Assembly: GCF_001655615.1 (NCBI RefSeq)
Contig: NZ_CP011567.1
Coordinates: forward strand, 5,731,001-5,795,000
Length of the DNA: 64,000 nt
Source of the DNA: Pseudomonas sp. GR 6-02
GTDB taxonomy: Bacteria > Pseudomonadota > Gammaproteobacteria > Pseudomonadales > Pseudomonadaceae
Reading direction: 5' to 3'
Shown piece after piece: positions 18,249 to 28,279 of this stretch. Positions within the stretch are counted from its first letter, which is position 1. Each line of letters starts with the position of its first letter. The position numbers were made by a program, and so were the translations under genes. The notes beneath the pieces were generated by a model that saw only the letters and a list, made by a program, of their open reading frames with translations, was not told the origin of the DNA and did not search any database.

Positions 18249-18977
18249 ATGAAACGAAGCAAGTACGTTCAGCTCTCGCTGGCGGCATCGGTCGCCATGG
18301 CGATATCAGGCTGCGGGCCGACGGAAAAAACCTACGAGATACACAAAAAGTACAACTTCCAGTCCGTCCAGCAGTGCGCCGATGAAAAACTCCCGGTCGA
18401 CATCTGTTCTGACGCCTATATGAAGGCCATGGCCCAGCATCGAAGCATTGCGCCGGTGTACGACAACCAGGCTGATTGCGACGCCGACTTTGTTGCCGAC
18501 TGGTGCCAGCAGGATTCCGCCGGCAAATTCATCCCCAAGCTCGGCGGTTTCGAACTGAGTGCCGATGGCGAGGTGACGCAGTCCGAAGTGGACGCGGCCA
18601 AGGCTAAATTGCCCGCATCGGAAGCGAATGCCGCAGGGTCGGGTTTCTCCGGCAGTAGCCTGCTGACAGGGCTGCTGATCGGCAACATGCTCAGCAGCAA
18701 CCGCAACAGCTACTACTCCGAACCGGTCTACCGCTATCGCGATGATCGCGGTGACTACTCGTCCTCGACACTCAGTCAGCGGGTATCGTCAGGTTCAACC
18801 TTCAACAGGTCCAATCAGGCGCGCTACGGCAGCAGTGGCAGTTACACCGACACCATCACTCGCAGCAAGCCGGTGTCCGTTGCATCGTCCACTTCCCGCG
18901 GCGGGTTCGGCAGCCAGGCCAGCGCACGCAGTGGCTGGGGTGGATCAGGCAAGAGCTTTGGCGGTTCGAGTAGCTAA
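18249..18977 (+). CDS. yjfM: DUF1190 lipoprotein (YjfM-like)
   Basis: A 242-residue secreted lipoprotein. A signal peptide ends in the lipobox AISGC (cysteine at residue 22), and the following residue is Gly, not Asp, so outer-membrane sorting is expected. Residues ~25-100 hold the conserved Cys-containing region of DUF1190 (QQCADEKLPVDICSD, ADCDADFVADWCQ), while the last ~110 residues are a low-complexity Ser/Gly/Arg-rich tail ending KSFGGSSS. Function unknown. It lies 19 bases after DUF350 and 12 bases before the yjfC-like gene. Confidence 0.85.
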   Translation: MKRSKYVQLSLAASVAMAISGCGPTEKTYEIHKKYNFQSVQQCADEKLPVDICSDAYMKAMAQHRSIAPVYDNQADCDADFVADWCQQDSAGKFIPKLGGFELSADGEVTQSEVDAAKAKLPASEANAAGSGFSGSSLLTGLLIGNMLSSNRNSYYSEPVYRYRDDRGDYSSSTLSQRVSSGSTFNRSNQARYGSSGSYTDTITRSKPVSVASSTSRGGFGSQASARSGWGGSGKSFGGSSS

Positions 18978-18989
18978 GGGAACAAGGCC

Positions 18990-20147
18990 ATGAAGAAAAT
19001 CCTCTGCGCAGAGCGTCATGACTGGAAACAGACCGCCGAAAGCCTCGGCTTCCTGTTCCATACCATCGACGACGAACCCTATTGGGACGAGAGCGCGTAC
19101 TACCAGTTCACGCTCAAGCAGATCGAGAACGACCTCGAAGACCCGACCACCGAAGTTCATGAGATGTGCATGGACCTGGTGGCGCGAGTGGTGCAAAGCG
19201 AAGAGTTGCTGGAGCGCTTGAGCATCCCCGCGCCGTTCTTCGACATGGTTCGCACTTCATGGCTCGAAGGCCACCCGCACCTGTATGGGCGCATGGACTT
19301 CTCCTACAACGGCAGCGGGCCAGCCAAGCTGCTGGAACTCAACTACGACACGCCGACCAGCCTGTATGAGGCCGCGGCGTTTCAGTGGGGCTGGCTGGAA
19401 CAATGCATCGAGCGTGGCTTGCTGCCCAGGCACGCCGACCAGTTCAACAGCATCGACACCAAGCTGCATCAGGCTTTTGCCCAACTGCAGCTCAAACAGC
19501 CCTTCTATTTCGCCTCGATGAAAGACTCGGTCGAAGACAAGGGCACCACCGATTACCTGCGCCTGGTCGCGGAAAAGGTCGGCATCGAATCGCGGCACAT
19601 CGACATCGAAGACATTGGCCTCACCAGTGACGGACGTTTCGTCGACCTCGAGGATCGCTGGATCCCTCACCTGTTCAAACTGCATGCCTGGGAGTTCATC
19701 TTCCACGAACCCTTCGGCGCTGCAATTGCCCAGAGCGACACGCAGTTTTTCGAACCGCCCTGGAAATCCATCATCTCCAACAAGGGCATCCTGCCGCTGC
19801 TGTGGGAGTTCAACCAAGGTCACCCGAACCTGCTCGCGGCACACCTGGACTTCGATCCGAGCAAAGCGGTGCCCAAAGGTTGGGTGCGCAAGCCGTTCTT
19901 CTCACGGGAAGGCGCAAACATTGAGCTGCAAACCGCTGAGGGTCTGATCGTAAAAGAGGACGGCCCCTACACTGATGCGCCGTTTATCCTTCAGGAGTTT
20001 GCCCCGCTGCCGAAATTTGGCGACAGCTACACGCTGATCGGTTCCTGGGTGATCGGGGATCAGGCAGCCGGCATCGGCGTGCGTGAGGACAACAGCTTGA
20101 TTACCAAGGACTCGAGCCGGTTCTTGCCGCATCTGATACTCGACTGA
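18990..20147 (+). CDS. yjfC: Glutathionylspermidine synthase family protein (YjfC-like ATP-grasp ligase)
   Basis: A 385-residue protein matching the synthetase half of bifunctional GspSA and the stand-alone YjfC/YgiC group. It has the ATP-grasp substrate region RMDFSYNGSGPAKLLELNYD near residue 107, VRKPFFSREGANI near residue 302, and the C-terminal GSWVIGDQAAGIGVRED. Relatives use ATP to join an amine to a glycine carboxylate of glutathione or a peptide. The amidase half is missing, so a glutathionylspermidine product is not assured. It closes the module; a short hairpin (GGTGTC/GACACC, 20174-20197) follows. Confidence 0.87.
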   Translation: MKKILCAERHDWKQTAESLGFLFHTIDDEPYWDESAYYQFTLKQIENDLEDPTTEVHEMCMDLVARVVQSEELLERLSIPAPFFDMVRTSWLEGHPHLYGRMDFSYNGSGPAKLLELNYDTPTSLYEAAAFQWGWLEQCIERGLLPRHADQFNSIDTKLHQAFAQLQLKQPFYFASMKDSVEDKGTTDYLRLVAEKVGIESRHIDIEDIGLTSDGRFVDLEDRWIPHLFKLHAWEFIFHEPFGAAIAQSDTQFFEPPWKSIISNKGILPLLWEFNQGHPNLLAAHLDFDPSKAVPKGWVRKPFFSREGANIELQTAEGLIVKEDGPYTDAPFILQEFAPLPKFGDSYTLIGSWVIGDQAAGIGVREDNSLITKDSSRFLPHLILD

Positions 20148-20267
20148 GCCCTCCATCGCCCACTAAAAAGGACTGGTGTCGACATATCGTCAGACACCTA
20201 CAAGACTTACTGCGCAAATGCCGGATAATGGCGGCCATTCGTTTAGCCGTTATTCTGGTAATCCCCC

Positions 20268-22466
20268 ATGGAAATCAAGGTCAACTTTCTCGACAACCTG
20301 CGACTTGAAGCCAAGTTCGATGACTTCACGGTGGTGGCCGATCAACCTATCCGCTACAAGGGCGATGGCTCGGCACCGGGGCCGTTCGACTACTTCCTGG
20401 CTTCGTCGGCGCTGTGTGCGGCGTATTTTGTGAAGTTGTACTGCAACACGCGCAATATCCCCACGGATAACATCCGCCTGTCGCAGAACAATATTGTTGA
20501 CCCGGAAAACCGCTACAACCAGATTTTCAAGATCCAGGTCGAGTTGCCGGCGGACATCTCCGACAAGGACCGCCAGGGCATCCTGCGCTCCATCGACCGT
20601 TGCACCGTGAAGAAAGTGGTGCAAGCCGGGCCTGAATTTGTGATCGAAGAGGTGGACAACCTCGACGCCGACGCCCAGGCGTTGCTGATGCCTGCTTCTC
20701 ATTCAGAGGCGAACACTTACATTGCGGGCAAGGATCTGCCGCTGGAGCAAACCATCGCCAATATGTCGGCCATTCTGGCGGACCTGGGCATGAAGATTGA
20801 AATCGCCTCGTGGCGTAATATCGTGCCCAATGTGTGGTCGCTGCATATCCGCGATGCGCACTCGCCGATGTGCTTTACCAACGGCAAGGGTGCGACCAAG
20901 GAAGGCGCGCTGGCGTCGGCGTTGGGCGAGTTTATCGAGCGACTCAACTGCAACTTCTTCTACAACGACCAGTTCTGGGGCGAAGACATCGCCGACGCAG
21001 CGTTTGTGCACTACCCGGACGAACGCTGGTTCAAGCCTGGCCGTAAAGATGCACTGCCGGCCGAAATCCTCGACGAGTACTGCCTGAAGATTTACAACCG
21101 CGACGGCGAGCTGCGTGGCTCCCACCTGATCGACACCAACTCGGGCAATGAAGAGCGCGGCATCTGCTCACTGCCTTACGTGCGCCAGTCCGACGGCGAG
21201 GTGGTGTATTTCCCGTCCAACCTGATTGAAAACCTGTTCCTGAGCAACGGCATGAGTGCCGGTAACACGCTGGCCGAAGCCCAGGTGCAGTGCCTGTCGG
21301 AGATCTTCGAGCGCGCGGTAAAACGCGAAATCATCGAAGGTGAATTTGCCCTGCCGGATGTGCCGGCTCACGTGCTGGCGAAGTACCCCGGAATACTGGC
21401 CGGGATTCAGGCACTGGAAGAGCAAGGGTTCCCCGTGCTGGTGAAGGATGCGTCCCTGGGAGGTGAATTCCCGGTGATGTGCGTCACGTTGATGAACCCG
21501 CGTACCGGCGGTGTGTTCGCCTCGTTCGGCGCGCACCCGAGCCTGGAAGTGGCGCTGGAACGCAGCCTGACCGAATTGCTGCAGGGCCGCAGCTTCGAAG
21601 GCCTCAACGACCTGCCCCAGCCGACATTTGAAGGTCATGCGGTGACCGAGCCGAATAACTTCGTCGAGCACTTTATCGACTCCAGCGGCGTGGTGTCGTG
21701 GCGCTTCTTCAGCTCAAAATCGGATTACGAATTCGTGGAGTGGGACTTCTCCGGCCAAGGTGAAAACTCGAATGCCGAGGAAGCCGCGACCTTGTTCGGC
21801 ATTCTCGAAGGCATGGGCAAGGAAGTGTACATGGCGGTCTACGAGCATATCGGTGCAACGGCCTGCCGCATCCTGGTGCCAGACTATTCGGAAATTTATC
21901 CAGTAGACGATCTGATCTGGGATAACACCAACAAAGCGCTGTTCTTCCGCGCCGACATCCTGAACCTGCATCGCCTGGACGAAGAAGAGCTGCAAGCGCT
22001 GGTTGAGCGTCTGGTGGAAAGTGAGCTGGACGACTACACCGACATCACCACCTTGATCGGCATCGAATTTGACGACAATACCGCCTGGGGTCAGCTGACG
22101 ATCCTGGAGTTGAAGCTGCTGATCTATCTCGCCTTGCAACAATTTGAAGAAGCGAAAGAGGCGGTGGAAATGTTCCTGCAGTACAACGACAACACGGTTG
22201 AGCGCGGCTTGTTCTATCAAGCCGTGAATGTGGTGCTGGAGATGAAGCTGGACGAAGACCTGGAACTGGAAGACTACGAGGCCAACTTCCGCCGGATGTT
22301 TGGCAACGAGCGGATGGATGCAGCGATCGGATCGGTAGATAGCAGCGTGCGCTTCCATGGCTTGACGCCGACCAGCATGAAACTGGAGGGGCTCGATAGG
22401 CATTTGCGCTTGATCGAGAGCTACAAAAAACTGCACATGGCGCGGGCCAACATGACCGCCCTGTAG
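20268..22466 (+). CDS. OsmC-YcaO fusion protein
   Basis: A 732-residue protein with an N-terminal OsmC-like domain (residues ~1-140) and a YcaO domain (residues ~165-560), then a helical C-terminal region (~590-720) with acidic, TPR-like repeats. The YcaO ATP-binding elements are visible (ALGEFIER near 222; GNTLAEAQVQCLSEIFERAVKRE near 330). YcaO enzymes use ATP to activate peptide backbone amides; E. coli YcaO is implicated with RimO in S12 methylthiolation. The C-terminus lacks a proline-rich tail of the azoline type. Its TAG stop lies inside a repeat that begins at 22462. Confidence 0.88.
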   Translation: MEIKVNFLDNLRLEAKFDDFTVVADQPIRYKGDGSAPGPFDYFLASSALCAAYFVKLYCNTRNIPTDNIRLSQNNIVDPENRYNQIFKIQVELPADISDKDRQGILRSIDRCTVKKVVQAGPEFVIEEVDNLDADAQALLMPASHSEANTYIAGKDLPLEQTIANMSAILADLGMKIEIASWRNIVPNVWSLHIRDAHSPMCFTNGKGATKEGALASALGEFIERLNCNFFYNDQFWGEDIADAAFVHYPDERWFKPGRKDALPAEILDEYCLKIYNRDGELRGSHLIDTNSGNEERGICSLPYVRQSDGEVVYFPSNLIENLFLSNGMSAGNTLAEAQVQCLSEIFERAVKREIIEGEFALPDVPAHVLAKYPGILAGIQALEEQGFPVLVKDASLGGEFPVMCVTLMNPRTGGVFASFGAHPSLEVALERSLTELLQGRSFEGLNDLPQPTFEGHAVTEPNNFVEHFIDSSGVVSWRFFSSKSDYEFVEWDFSGQGENSNAEEAATLFGILEGMGKEVYMAVYEHIGATACRILVPDYSEIYPVDDLIWDNTNKALFFRADILNLHRLDEEELQALVERLVESELDDYTDITTLIGIEFDDNTAWGQLTILELKLLIYLALQQFEEAKEAVEMFLQYNDNTVERGLFYQAVNVVLEMKLDEDLELEDYEANFRRMFGNERMDAAIGSVDSSVRFHGLTPTSMKLEGLDRHLRLIESYKKLHMARANMTAL

Positions 22467-22549
22467 GAGCCGGCTTGCTGGCGATCCAGGCGCCGCGGTT
22501 AACCAGGCAAACCGAGTTATCGTTCATCGCCAGCAAGCCGGCTCCTACA
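22462..22549. repeat. REPIN of a second REP type
   Basis: Arms 22462-22485 and 22526-22549 are perfect 24-base inverted copies containing GTAGGAGCCGGCTTGCTGGC. The arm sequence differs from the REPINs at 4248 and 15265. The left arm contains the stop codon (TAG, 22464-22466) of the OsmC-YcaO gene. Confidence 0.9.
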
Positions 22550-22567
22550 ATATGGTGCGCAAAAGAA

Positions 22568-22602
22568 AACCCCCGACCAGTCGAGAGGACTGATCGGGGG
22601 TT
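22568..22602 (-). terminator. Terminator after ssb
   Basis: Inverted repeat ACCCCCGACCAGTC / GACTGATCGGGGGT around a GAGAG loop. On the minus strand the stem is followed by TTTTCTTTTG, fitting a Rho-independent terminator for the ssb operon. Confidence 0.75.
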
Positions 22603-22639
22603 CCAGACCTAAACTTTACAAAAAAGTCTCAGGTAAGTC

Positions 22640-23158
22640 CTAGAACGGAATATCGTCATCAAAGCTGTCGAAATCCGGAGCCGGTTGCGGAGCAGCCTGC
22701 GGTGGAGCCGGGCGCGACTGTTGCGGTGCCGACTGCTGCGGACGCGGAGCCTGCTGGCGTGGGGCTGGAGCGGATTGCTGGTAGTTATTCCCGCCTTGTT
22801 GGTCGCCCTGTTGTGGACGGCCGCCCAGCAGTTGCATGGTGCCTTGCATGTCGACCACGATTTCAGTGGTGTAACGCTTGATACCGTCTTTTTCCCACTC
22901 GCGGGTCTGCAGCTTGCCTTCGATGTAGACCTGCGAACCTTTACGCAGGTATTCGCCGGCGATTTCGGCCACTTTGCCGAACATCGAAACACGGTGCCAT
23001 TCGGTCTTCTCGACCTTCTGACCGGTTTGCTTGTCGGTCCACTGTTCGCTGGTCGCCAGACTCAGGTTGGTCACGGCGTTACCGTTAGGCAAGTAGCGAA
23101 CTTCGGGATCCTGGCCGCAAGTGCCGACCAATATGACTTTGTTAACCCCACGGGCCAT
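22640..23158 (-). CDS. ssb: Single-stranded DNA-binding protein
   Basis: A 172-residue SSB that coats single-stranded DNA in replication, repair and recombination. Residues 1-110 form the OB fold ([25 protein letters not shown]), followed by a Gln/Pro-rich linker of ~50 residues and the acidic tail DDDIPF that binds partner proteins. AGGAGAACGTT precedes the start. It lies nine bases after the MFS gene and divergently upstream of that pair is uvrA, the usual Pseudomonas order. Confidence 0.98.
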   Translation of the reverse strand: MARGVNKVILVGTCGQDPEVRYLPNGNAVTNLSLATSEQWTDKQTGQKVEKTEWHRVSMFGKVAEIAGEYLRKGSQVYIEGKLQTREWEKDGIKRYTTEIVVDMQGTMQLLGGRPQQGDQQGGNNYQQSAPAPRQQAPRPQQSAPQQSRPAPPQAAPQPAPDFDSFDDDIPF

Positions 23159-23167
23159 AACGTTCTC

Positions 23168-24565
23168 CTAGGCTACGCACGCTGCCTCGGCCGGGTTGTT
23201 CACCAGGCGCTCAAGGGTCGTGCGATCCAATAGTTCTGTGTCCAATTTGATGTAAATCGCCGCTTCATCAGCAACGATCACCGCATCTGTTACCCCTACG
23301 ACGGCCTTCAGGCGCTCAACCAGACCCGCTTCGCGGATCGCCTCGGGCGACAACGGCAAGCGCAGGCTCGTGACGTAAGGTGGTTCACGCATGGTAACAG
23401 CAAAGGCCAGCCAAAGTGCAGCCAGCCCGGCACATCCCAGGAACACAACCGACAAACCGCCGTGCTGAAACAGCCAGCCGCCGAGGATCCCGCCCAGTGC
23501 CGAACCGAGGAACTGACTGGTGGAATAAACCCCCATCGCCGTGCCTTTGCCGCCTGCCGGTGAAACCTTGCTGATCAGCGACGGCAAGGACGCTTCCAGC
23601 AGATTGAACGCGGTGAAAAACACCACCGTGCCGATCACCAGAGCCCGCAAGCTGTCGCCGAACTGCCAGAAGAATAGCTCAGTGAGCATCAGCGTCAGCA
23701 CCGCGCCCAATAAAACTCGTTTCATTTTGCGTTTCTTCTCGCCGTAGATAATGAACGGGATCATGGCGAAGAAGGAAATCAGCAGCGCAGCGAGGTACAC
23801 CCACCAGTGCTGCTCCTTGGGCAAACCGGCTTTTTCGACCAGCGCCAGGGGCAATGCAACGAAGCTCGACATCAACATCGCGTGCAACACAAAAATGCCC
23901 AGGTCCAGGCGCAGCAGGTCCGGGTGCTTGAGCGTCGGGATCAGTGCCTGACGCGCGACACCAGACTCGCGGTGCTGCAATGGCCCGGTGGCGCGCGGCA
24001 CCATGAACATCACGATGACGATACCGAGCAGCGCCATGCCGCCGGTGGCGAAGAACAGCCCCGAGAGGCCGAAGGCACGGGTCAGCAATGGCCCTACCAC
24101 CATGGCAATCGCGAACGACAGACCGATCGTCATGCCGATCATGGCCATGGCTTTGGTCCGATGCTGTTCCCGGGTCAGGTCCGACAGCAATGCCATGACC
24201 GCCGCAGAAATCGCCCCGGCGCCCTGCAGGATGCGTCCGGCGATGACGCCCCAGATCGAATCGGCATTGGCCGCCAGCACGCTGCCCAGAGCGAAGACGA
24301 TCAGCCCCAGGTAAATCACCGGACGACGACCGATGCGGTCGGAAATGAAGCCAAAGGGAATCTGAAAAATCGCCTGGGTCAGGCCGTAAGCGCCAATCGC
24401 CAACCCGATGAGGGCCGGGGTCGCGCCTGCCAGGTCCATCCCATAGGTCGCCAGCACCGGCAACACCATGAACATGCCAAGCATACGGAAGGCGAACACC
24501 AGGGCCAGACCGCTTGCTGCGCGGGTCTCACTGCCACTCATGCGTTCGCTGTGGGGATCGTGCAT
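23168..24565 (-). CDS. MFS transporter, YajR-like
   Basis: A 465-residue transporter with 12 membrane helices. The MFS motif between helices 2 and 3 reads GFISDRIGRRPVIY. After the last helix a ~65-residue soluble ferredoxin-like domain follows (LRLPLSPEAIREAGL to the end), as in E. coli YajR. The substrate is unknown. GAGG seven bases upstream supports the start at 24565. It is co-directional with ssb and conserved between uvrA and ssb across Pseudomonas. Confidence 0.9.
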   Translation of the reverse strand: MHDPHSERMSGSETRAASGLALVFAFRMLGMFMVLPVLATYGMDLAGATPALIGLAIGAYGLTQAIFQIPFGFISDRIGRRPVIYLGLIVFALGSVLAANADSIWGVIAGRILQGAGAISAAVMALLSDLTREQHRTKAMAMIGMTIGLSFAIAMVVGPLLTRAFGLSGLFFATGGMALLGIVIVMFMVPRATGPLQHRESGVARQALIPTLKHPDLLRLDLGIFVLHAMLMSSFVALPLALVEKAGLPKEQHWWVYLAALLISFFAMIPFIIYGEKKRKMKRVLLGAVLTLMLTELFFWQFGDSLRALVIGTVVFFTAFNLLEASLPSLISKVSPAGGKGTAMGVYSTSQFLGSALGGILGGWLFQHGGLSVVFLGCAGLAALWLAFAVTMREPPYVTSLRLPLSPEAIREAGLVERLKAVVGVTDAVIVADEAAIYIKLDTELLDRTTLERLVNNPAEAACVA

Positions 24566-24756
24566 GGAAAAACCTCATCTGAACCGGCGGCGATTCTACC
24601 AGTCCCATCGATTGACGGGGTATATAGCGACGCTATGACGCGCGCAGATGACGCAATCTTCATGCAAGCTTGCGCGCCCCTCATTTGATAGTGTGCATCC
24701 ATCCAGTATTTGGCCGTATACTCCTACGTTTTCGACGCCCGCCGAGCGAGGCCACT

Positions 24757-27591
24757 TTGGACAAGATCCTGATTCGTGGGGCCCGAACCCACAACCTGAA
24801 GAACATCGACCTGACCCTGCCACGGGACAAACTGATCGTCATCACCGGCCTGTCCGGATCCGGCAAGTCGTCCCTGGCCTTCGACACGCTGTACGCCGAA
24901 GGCCAGCGCCGCTATGTCGAATCGCTGTCGGCCTACGCCCGGCAATTCCTGTCGATGATGGAAAAACCTGACGTCGACACCATCGAAGGTCTGTCGCCAG
25001 CGATCTCCATCGAACAGAAGTCGACCTCGCACAACCCGCGCTCGACGGTTGGCACCATTACCGAAATCTACGATTACCTGCGCCTGCTCTACGCTCGCGT
25101 CGGTATTCCGCGCTGCCCGGACCACGACATTCCGCTGGAAGCCCAGACCGTCAGCCAGATGGTCGACCTGGTGCTGGCGCAACCGGAAGGCAGCAAACTG
25201 ATGCTGTTGGCTCCGGTAATCCGCGAGCGCAAGGGTGAGCACCTCTCAGTCTTCGAAGAACTGCGGGCCCAGGGCTTTGTGCGCGCCCGGGTCAACGGCA
25301 AGCTCTGTGAGCTGGACGAGTTGCCGAAGCTGGATAAACAGAAGAAGCATTCGATCGATGTCGTGGTCGACCGCTTCAAGGTCCGCGCCGATCTGCAACA
25401 ACGCCTGGCCGAATCGTTCGAGACCGCGCTGAAACTGGCGGACGGCATCGCTCTGGTGGCGCCAATGGACGACGAGCCCGGCGAAGAAATCATCTTCTCC
25501 GCACGCTTTGCCTGCCCGATCTGCGGCCACGCCATCAGCGAGCTGGAACCCAAACTGTTTTCCTTCAACAACCCGGCCGGCGCCTGCCCGACCTGCGATG
25601 GTTTGGGGGTTAAACAGTTCTTCGACACCAAACGATTGGTGAACAGTGAACTGACCTTGGCCGAAGGCGCGATCCGCGGCTGGGACCGGCGCAACGTCTA
25701 TTACTTCCAGATGCTTGGCTCGCTGGCCGCCCACTACAAGTTCAGCCTCGAAGTGCCGTTCAACGAACTGCCGGCCGATCAACAGAAATTCATCCTGCAC
25801 GGCAGTGGCTCGCAGAACGTCGACTTCAAGTACCTGAACGACCGCGGCGATATCGTCAAACGCTCGCACCCGTTCGAAGGCATCGTGCCGAACCTGGAAC
25901 GCCGCTACCGCGAAACCGAATCGGCTTCGGTCCGCGAAGAGCTGGCCAAGTTCCTCAGCACCCAGCCTTGCCCGGATTGCCGTGGCACCCGTCTGCGTCG
26001 CGAGGCGCGACACGTGTGGGTTGGCGAGAAGACCTTGCCGGCGGTGACCAACTTGCCCATCGGCGATGCCTGCGAATACTTCGGCGTGCTGAAGCTGACC
26101 GGCCGCCGTGGCGAAATTGCCGACAAGATCCTCAAGGAAATCCGCGAACGCCTGCAGTTTCTGGTCAACGTTGGCCTGGACTATCTGTCACTGGATCGCA
26201 GTGCCGACACGCTGTCCGGCGGTGAGGCCCAGCGCATTCGCCTGGCCAGTCAGATTGGCGCCGGCCTGGTGGGGGTTCTGTACATCCTCGATGAACCGTC
26301 AATTGGCCTGCACCAGCGGGACAATGACCGATTGCTCGGCACCCTCAAGCACCTGCGTGACATAGGCAACACGGTCATCGTGGTCGAGCACGACGAAGAC
26401 GCGATTCGTCTGGCTGACTATGTGGTGGACATTGGCCCGGGCGCAGGTGTGCACGGTGGACATATCGTTGCCGAAGGTACGCCGGACGAAGTCATGGCTC
26501 ACCCTGATTCGCTGACCGGCAAGTATTTGTCGGGCCGGGTGAAGATCGCCGTTCCAGCCAAACGCACACCCCGTAACAAGAAGCTATCGCTGTCCCTCAA
26601 GGGTGCTCGCGGTAACAATTTGCGCAATGTCGATCTGGAGATTCCAATCGGCCTGCTGACCTGCGTGACCGGCGTGTCCGGCTCGGGCAAATCGACGCTG
26701 ATCAACAACACGTTGTTTCCCTTGAGCGCTACCGCACTCAACGGGGCAACGACCCTGGAAGCGGCGGCTCACGACAGCATCAAGGGCCTTGAGCACCTGG
26801 ATAAAGTCGTCGACATCGATCAGAGCCCGATCGGTCGCACACCGCGCTCCAACCCGGCGACCTACACCGGCTTGTTCACGCCAATTCGCGAGTTGTTCGC
26901 CGGCGTACCGGAATCGCGCTCCCGCGGTTACGGGCCGGGGCGTTTCTCCTTCAACGTGAAGGGCGGACGCTGTGAAGCCTGCCAGGGCGATGGCCTGATC
27001 AAAGTGGAGATGCACTTCCTGCCGGACATCTATGTCCCGTGCGACGTCTGCAAGAGCAAGCGCTACAACCGCGAAACCCTTGAGATCAAATACAAGGGCA
27101 AGAGCATCCACGAAACCCTCGAGATGACCATCGAGGAAGCCCGGGTGTTCTTCGACGCAGTTCCGGCCTTGGCGCGCAAGCTTCAGACGCTGATGGACGT
27201 AGGCCTTTCGTACATCAAGCTGGGACAATCGGCAACGACGCTGTCGGGTGGTGAGGCCCAGCGGGTGAAACTGTCCCGCGAGCTGTCCAAGCGCGATACC
27301 GGCAAGACCCTGTATATCCTCGATGAGCCAACTACCGGCCTGCACTTTGCGGATATCCAGCAACTGCTCGATGTTTTGCATCGCTTGCGCGACCATGGCA
27401 ATACCGTGGTGGTGATCGAACACAACCTGGATGTGATCAAGACCGCCGACTGGTTGGTGGACCTGGGGCCGGAAGGCGGCTCCAAGGGCGGCCAGATTAT
27501 TGCCGTCGGCACGCCGGAAGACGTGTCCGAGATGAAGCAGTCTCACACTGGCTACTACCTCAAACCACTGCTGGCTCGCGACAAGGCCTGA
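24757..27591 (+). CDS. uvrA: Excinuclease ABC subunit UvrA
   Basis: The damage-sensing ATPase of nucleotide excision repair, 944 residues, loading UvrB at lesions. It has two ABC ATPase modules: Walker A GLSGSGKS at residues 31-38 and GVSGSGKS near 645, and two LSGGEAQR signatures. Zinc-binding cysteine sets are visible at CPICGH...CPTCDG near 253-283 and CEACQGDG...CDVCKSKRY near 743-770. The start is TTG 24757, with GCGAGG nine bases upstream giving the family's usual N-terminus ([15 protein letters not shown]); no earlier Met fits. Confidence 0.97.
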   Translation: MDKILIRGARTHNLKNIDLTLPRDKLIVITGLSGSGKSSLAFDTLYAEGQRRYVESLSAYARQFLSMMEKPDVDTIEGLSPAISIEQKSTSHNPRSTVGTITEIYDYLRLLYARVGIPRCPDHDIPLEAQTVSQMVDLVLAQPEGSKLMLLAPVIRERKGEHLSVFEELRAQGFVRARVNGKLCELDELPKLDKQKKHSIDVVVDRFKVRADLQQRLAESFETALKLADGIALVAPMDDEPGEEIIFSARFACPICGHAISELEPKLFSFNNPAGACPTCDGLGVKQFFDTKRLVNSELTLAEGAIRGWDRRNVYYFQMLGSLAAHYKFSLEVPFNELPADQQKFILHGSGSQNVDFKYLNDRGDIVKRSHPFEGIVPNLERRYRETESASVREELAKFLSTQPCPDCRGTRLRREARHVWVGEKTLPAVTNLPIGDACEYFGVLKLTGRRGEIADKILKEIRERLQFLVNVGLDYLSLDRSADTLSGGEAQRIRLASQIGAGLVGVLYILDEPSIGLHQRDNDRLLGTLKHLRDIGNTVIVVEHDEDAIRLADYVVDIGPGAGVHGGHIVAEGTPDEVMAHPDSLTGKYLSGRVKIAVPAKRTPRNKKLSLSLKGARGNNLRNVDLEIPIGLLTCVTGVSGSGKSTLINNTLFPLSATALNGATTLEAAAHDSIKGLEHLDKVVDIDQSPIGRTPRSNPATYTGLFTPIRELFAGVPESRSRGYGPGRFSFNVKGGRCEACQGDGLIKVEMHFLPDIYVPCDVCKSKRYNRETLEIKYKGKSIHETLEMTIEEARVFFDAVPALARKLQTLMDVGLSYIKLGQSATTLSGGEAQRVKLSRELSKRDTGKTLYILDEPTTGLHFADIQQLLDVLHRLRDHGNTVVVIEHNLDVIKTADWLVDLGPEGGSKGGQIIAVGTPEDVSEMKQSHTGYYLKPLLARDKA

Positions 27592-27603
27592 ATCAGGCCC
27601 ATG

Positions 27604-27645
27604 AAAAAAGCCCCTGTCACTTTGTCGGTGACAGGGGCTTTTTTG
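27604..27645. terminator. Bidirectional terminator between uvrA and bfrA
   Basis: Near-perfect stem AAAAAAGCCCCTGTCAC / GTGACAGGGGCTTTTTT with a short TTTGTCG loop. A-run and T-run flank both sides, so it can stop transcription from either convergent gene. Confidence 0.9.
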
Positions 27646-27664
27646 TGCGTCGTCGGCCTAAAAA

Positions 27665-28129
27665 TCAGAACTGCGATTGCAGGTAATTCTCCAATCCGAT
27701 CAACTTGATCAAACCCAGCTGTTTCTCCAGCCAATAGGTGTGATCTTCCTCGGTGTCGTTCAGCTGAATGCGCAAGATCTCGCGGGTGACATAGTCCTTG
27801 TGCCGCTCGCAAAGCTCGATGCCTTTGCACAGAGCTGCACGAACTTTATATTCCAGACGCAGGTCAGCGGCGAGCATGTCCGGCACGGTGGTGCCGACAT
27901 CGAGATCGTCCGGACGCATGCGCGGCGTACCTTCGAGCATCAGGATCCGACGCATCAGCGCATCAGCGTGCTGAGCCTCTTCTTCCATCTCGTGGTTGAT
28001 ACGTTCGTAGAGCTCGGTGAACCCCCAGTCCTCGTACATCCGCGAATGGATGAAATATTGATCACGCGCTGCCAGTTCGCCTGTCAGCAACGTGTTGAGG
28101 TAATCGATTACGTCTGGGTGACCTTGCAT
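27665..28129 (-). CDS. bfrA: Bacterioferritin-family ferritin lacking the haem-ligand methionine (FtnA/BfrA type)
   Basis: A 154-residue iron-storage protein that oxidises Fe(II) and stores it in a 24-subunit shell. The ferroxidase ligands E18, E51, H54, E127 and H130 are visible. Residue 52, the haem-ligating Met of bacterioferritins, is Ala (sequence [11 protein letters not shown]), so haem binding is not expected. This matches the P. aeruginosa protein beside katA, called BfrA and later FtnA. Start 28129 was preferred to 28201 because the family starts [11 protein letters not shown]. Its position next to catalase links iron storage to peroxide defence. Confidence 0.92.
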   Translation of the reverse strand: MQGHPDVIDYLNTLLTGELAARDQYFIHSRMYEDWGFTELYERINHEMEEEAQHADALMRRILMLEGTPRMRPDDLDVGTTVPDMLAADLRLEYKVRAALCKGIELCERHKDYVTREILRIQLNDTEEDHTYWLEKQLGLIKLIGLENYLQSQF

Positions 28130-28242
28130 CGCCCTACATCTCCCTGCTTGAAAGGCTGTAGTTTGAACCAACCTGACCTGAAGGTCACTCGCCCGCCGCA
28201 ATAAAAGCGAAGATATTCTGAGAAAATGGGTTCAAATAACGC

Positions 28243-28271
28243 AAAAAACCGCCCTAATGAGGGCGGTTCTG
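28243..28271 (-). terminator. Terminator after katA
   Basis: Stem AACCGCCCT / AGGGCGGTT with a short loop; on the minus strand it is followed by TTTTTTG. It separates katA from bfrA. Confidence 0.85.
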
Positions 28272-28279
28272 CTTCTCGT

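Noticed and set aside
24566..24756. A LexA (SOS) box before uvrA.
   Set aside because: No CTG-N10-CAG with the AT-rich centre; the nearest dyad-like string (CCAGTATTTGGCCGTATACT) does not fit.
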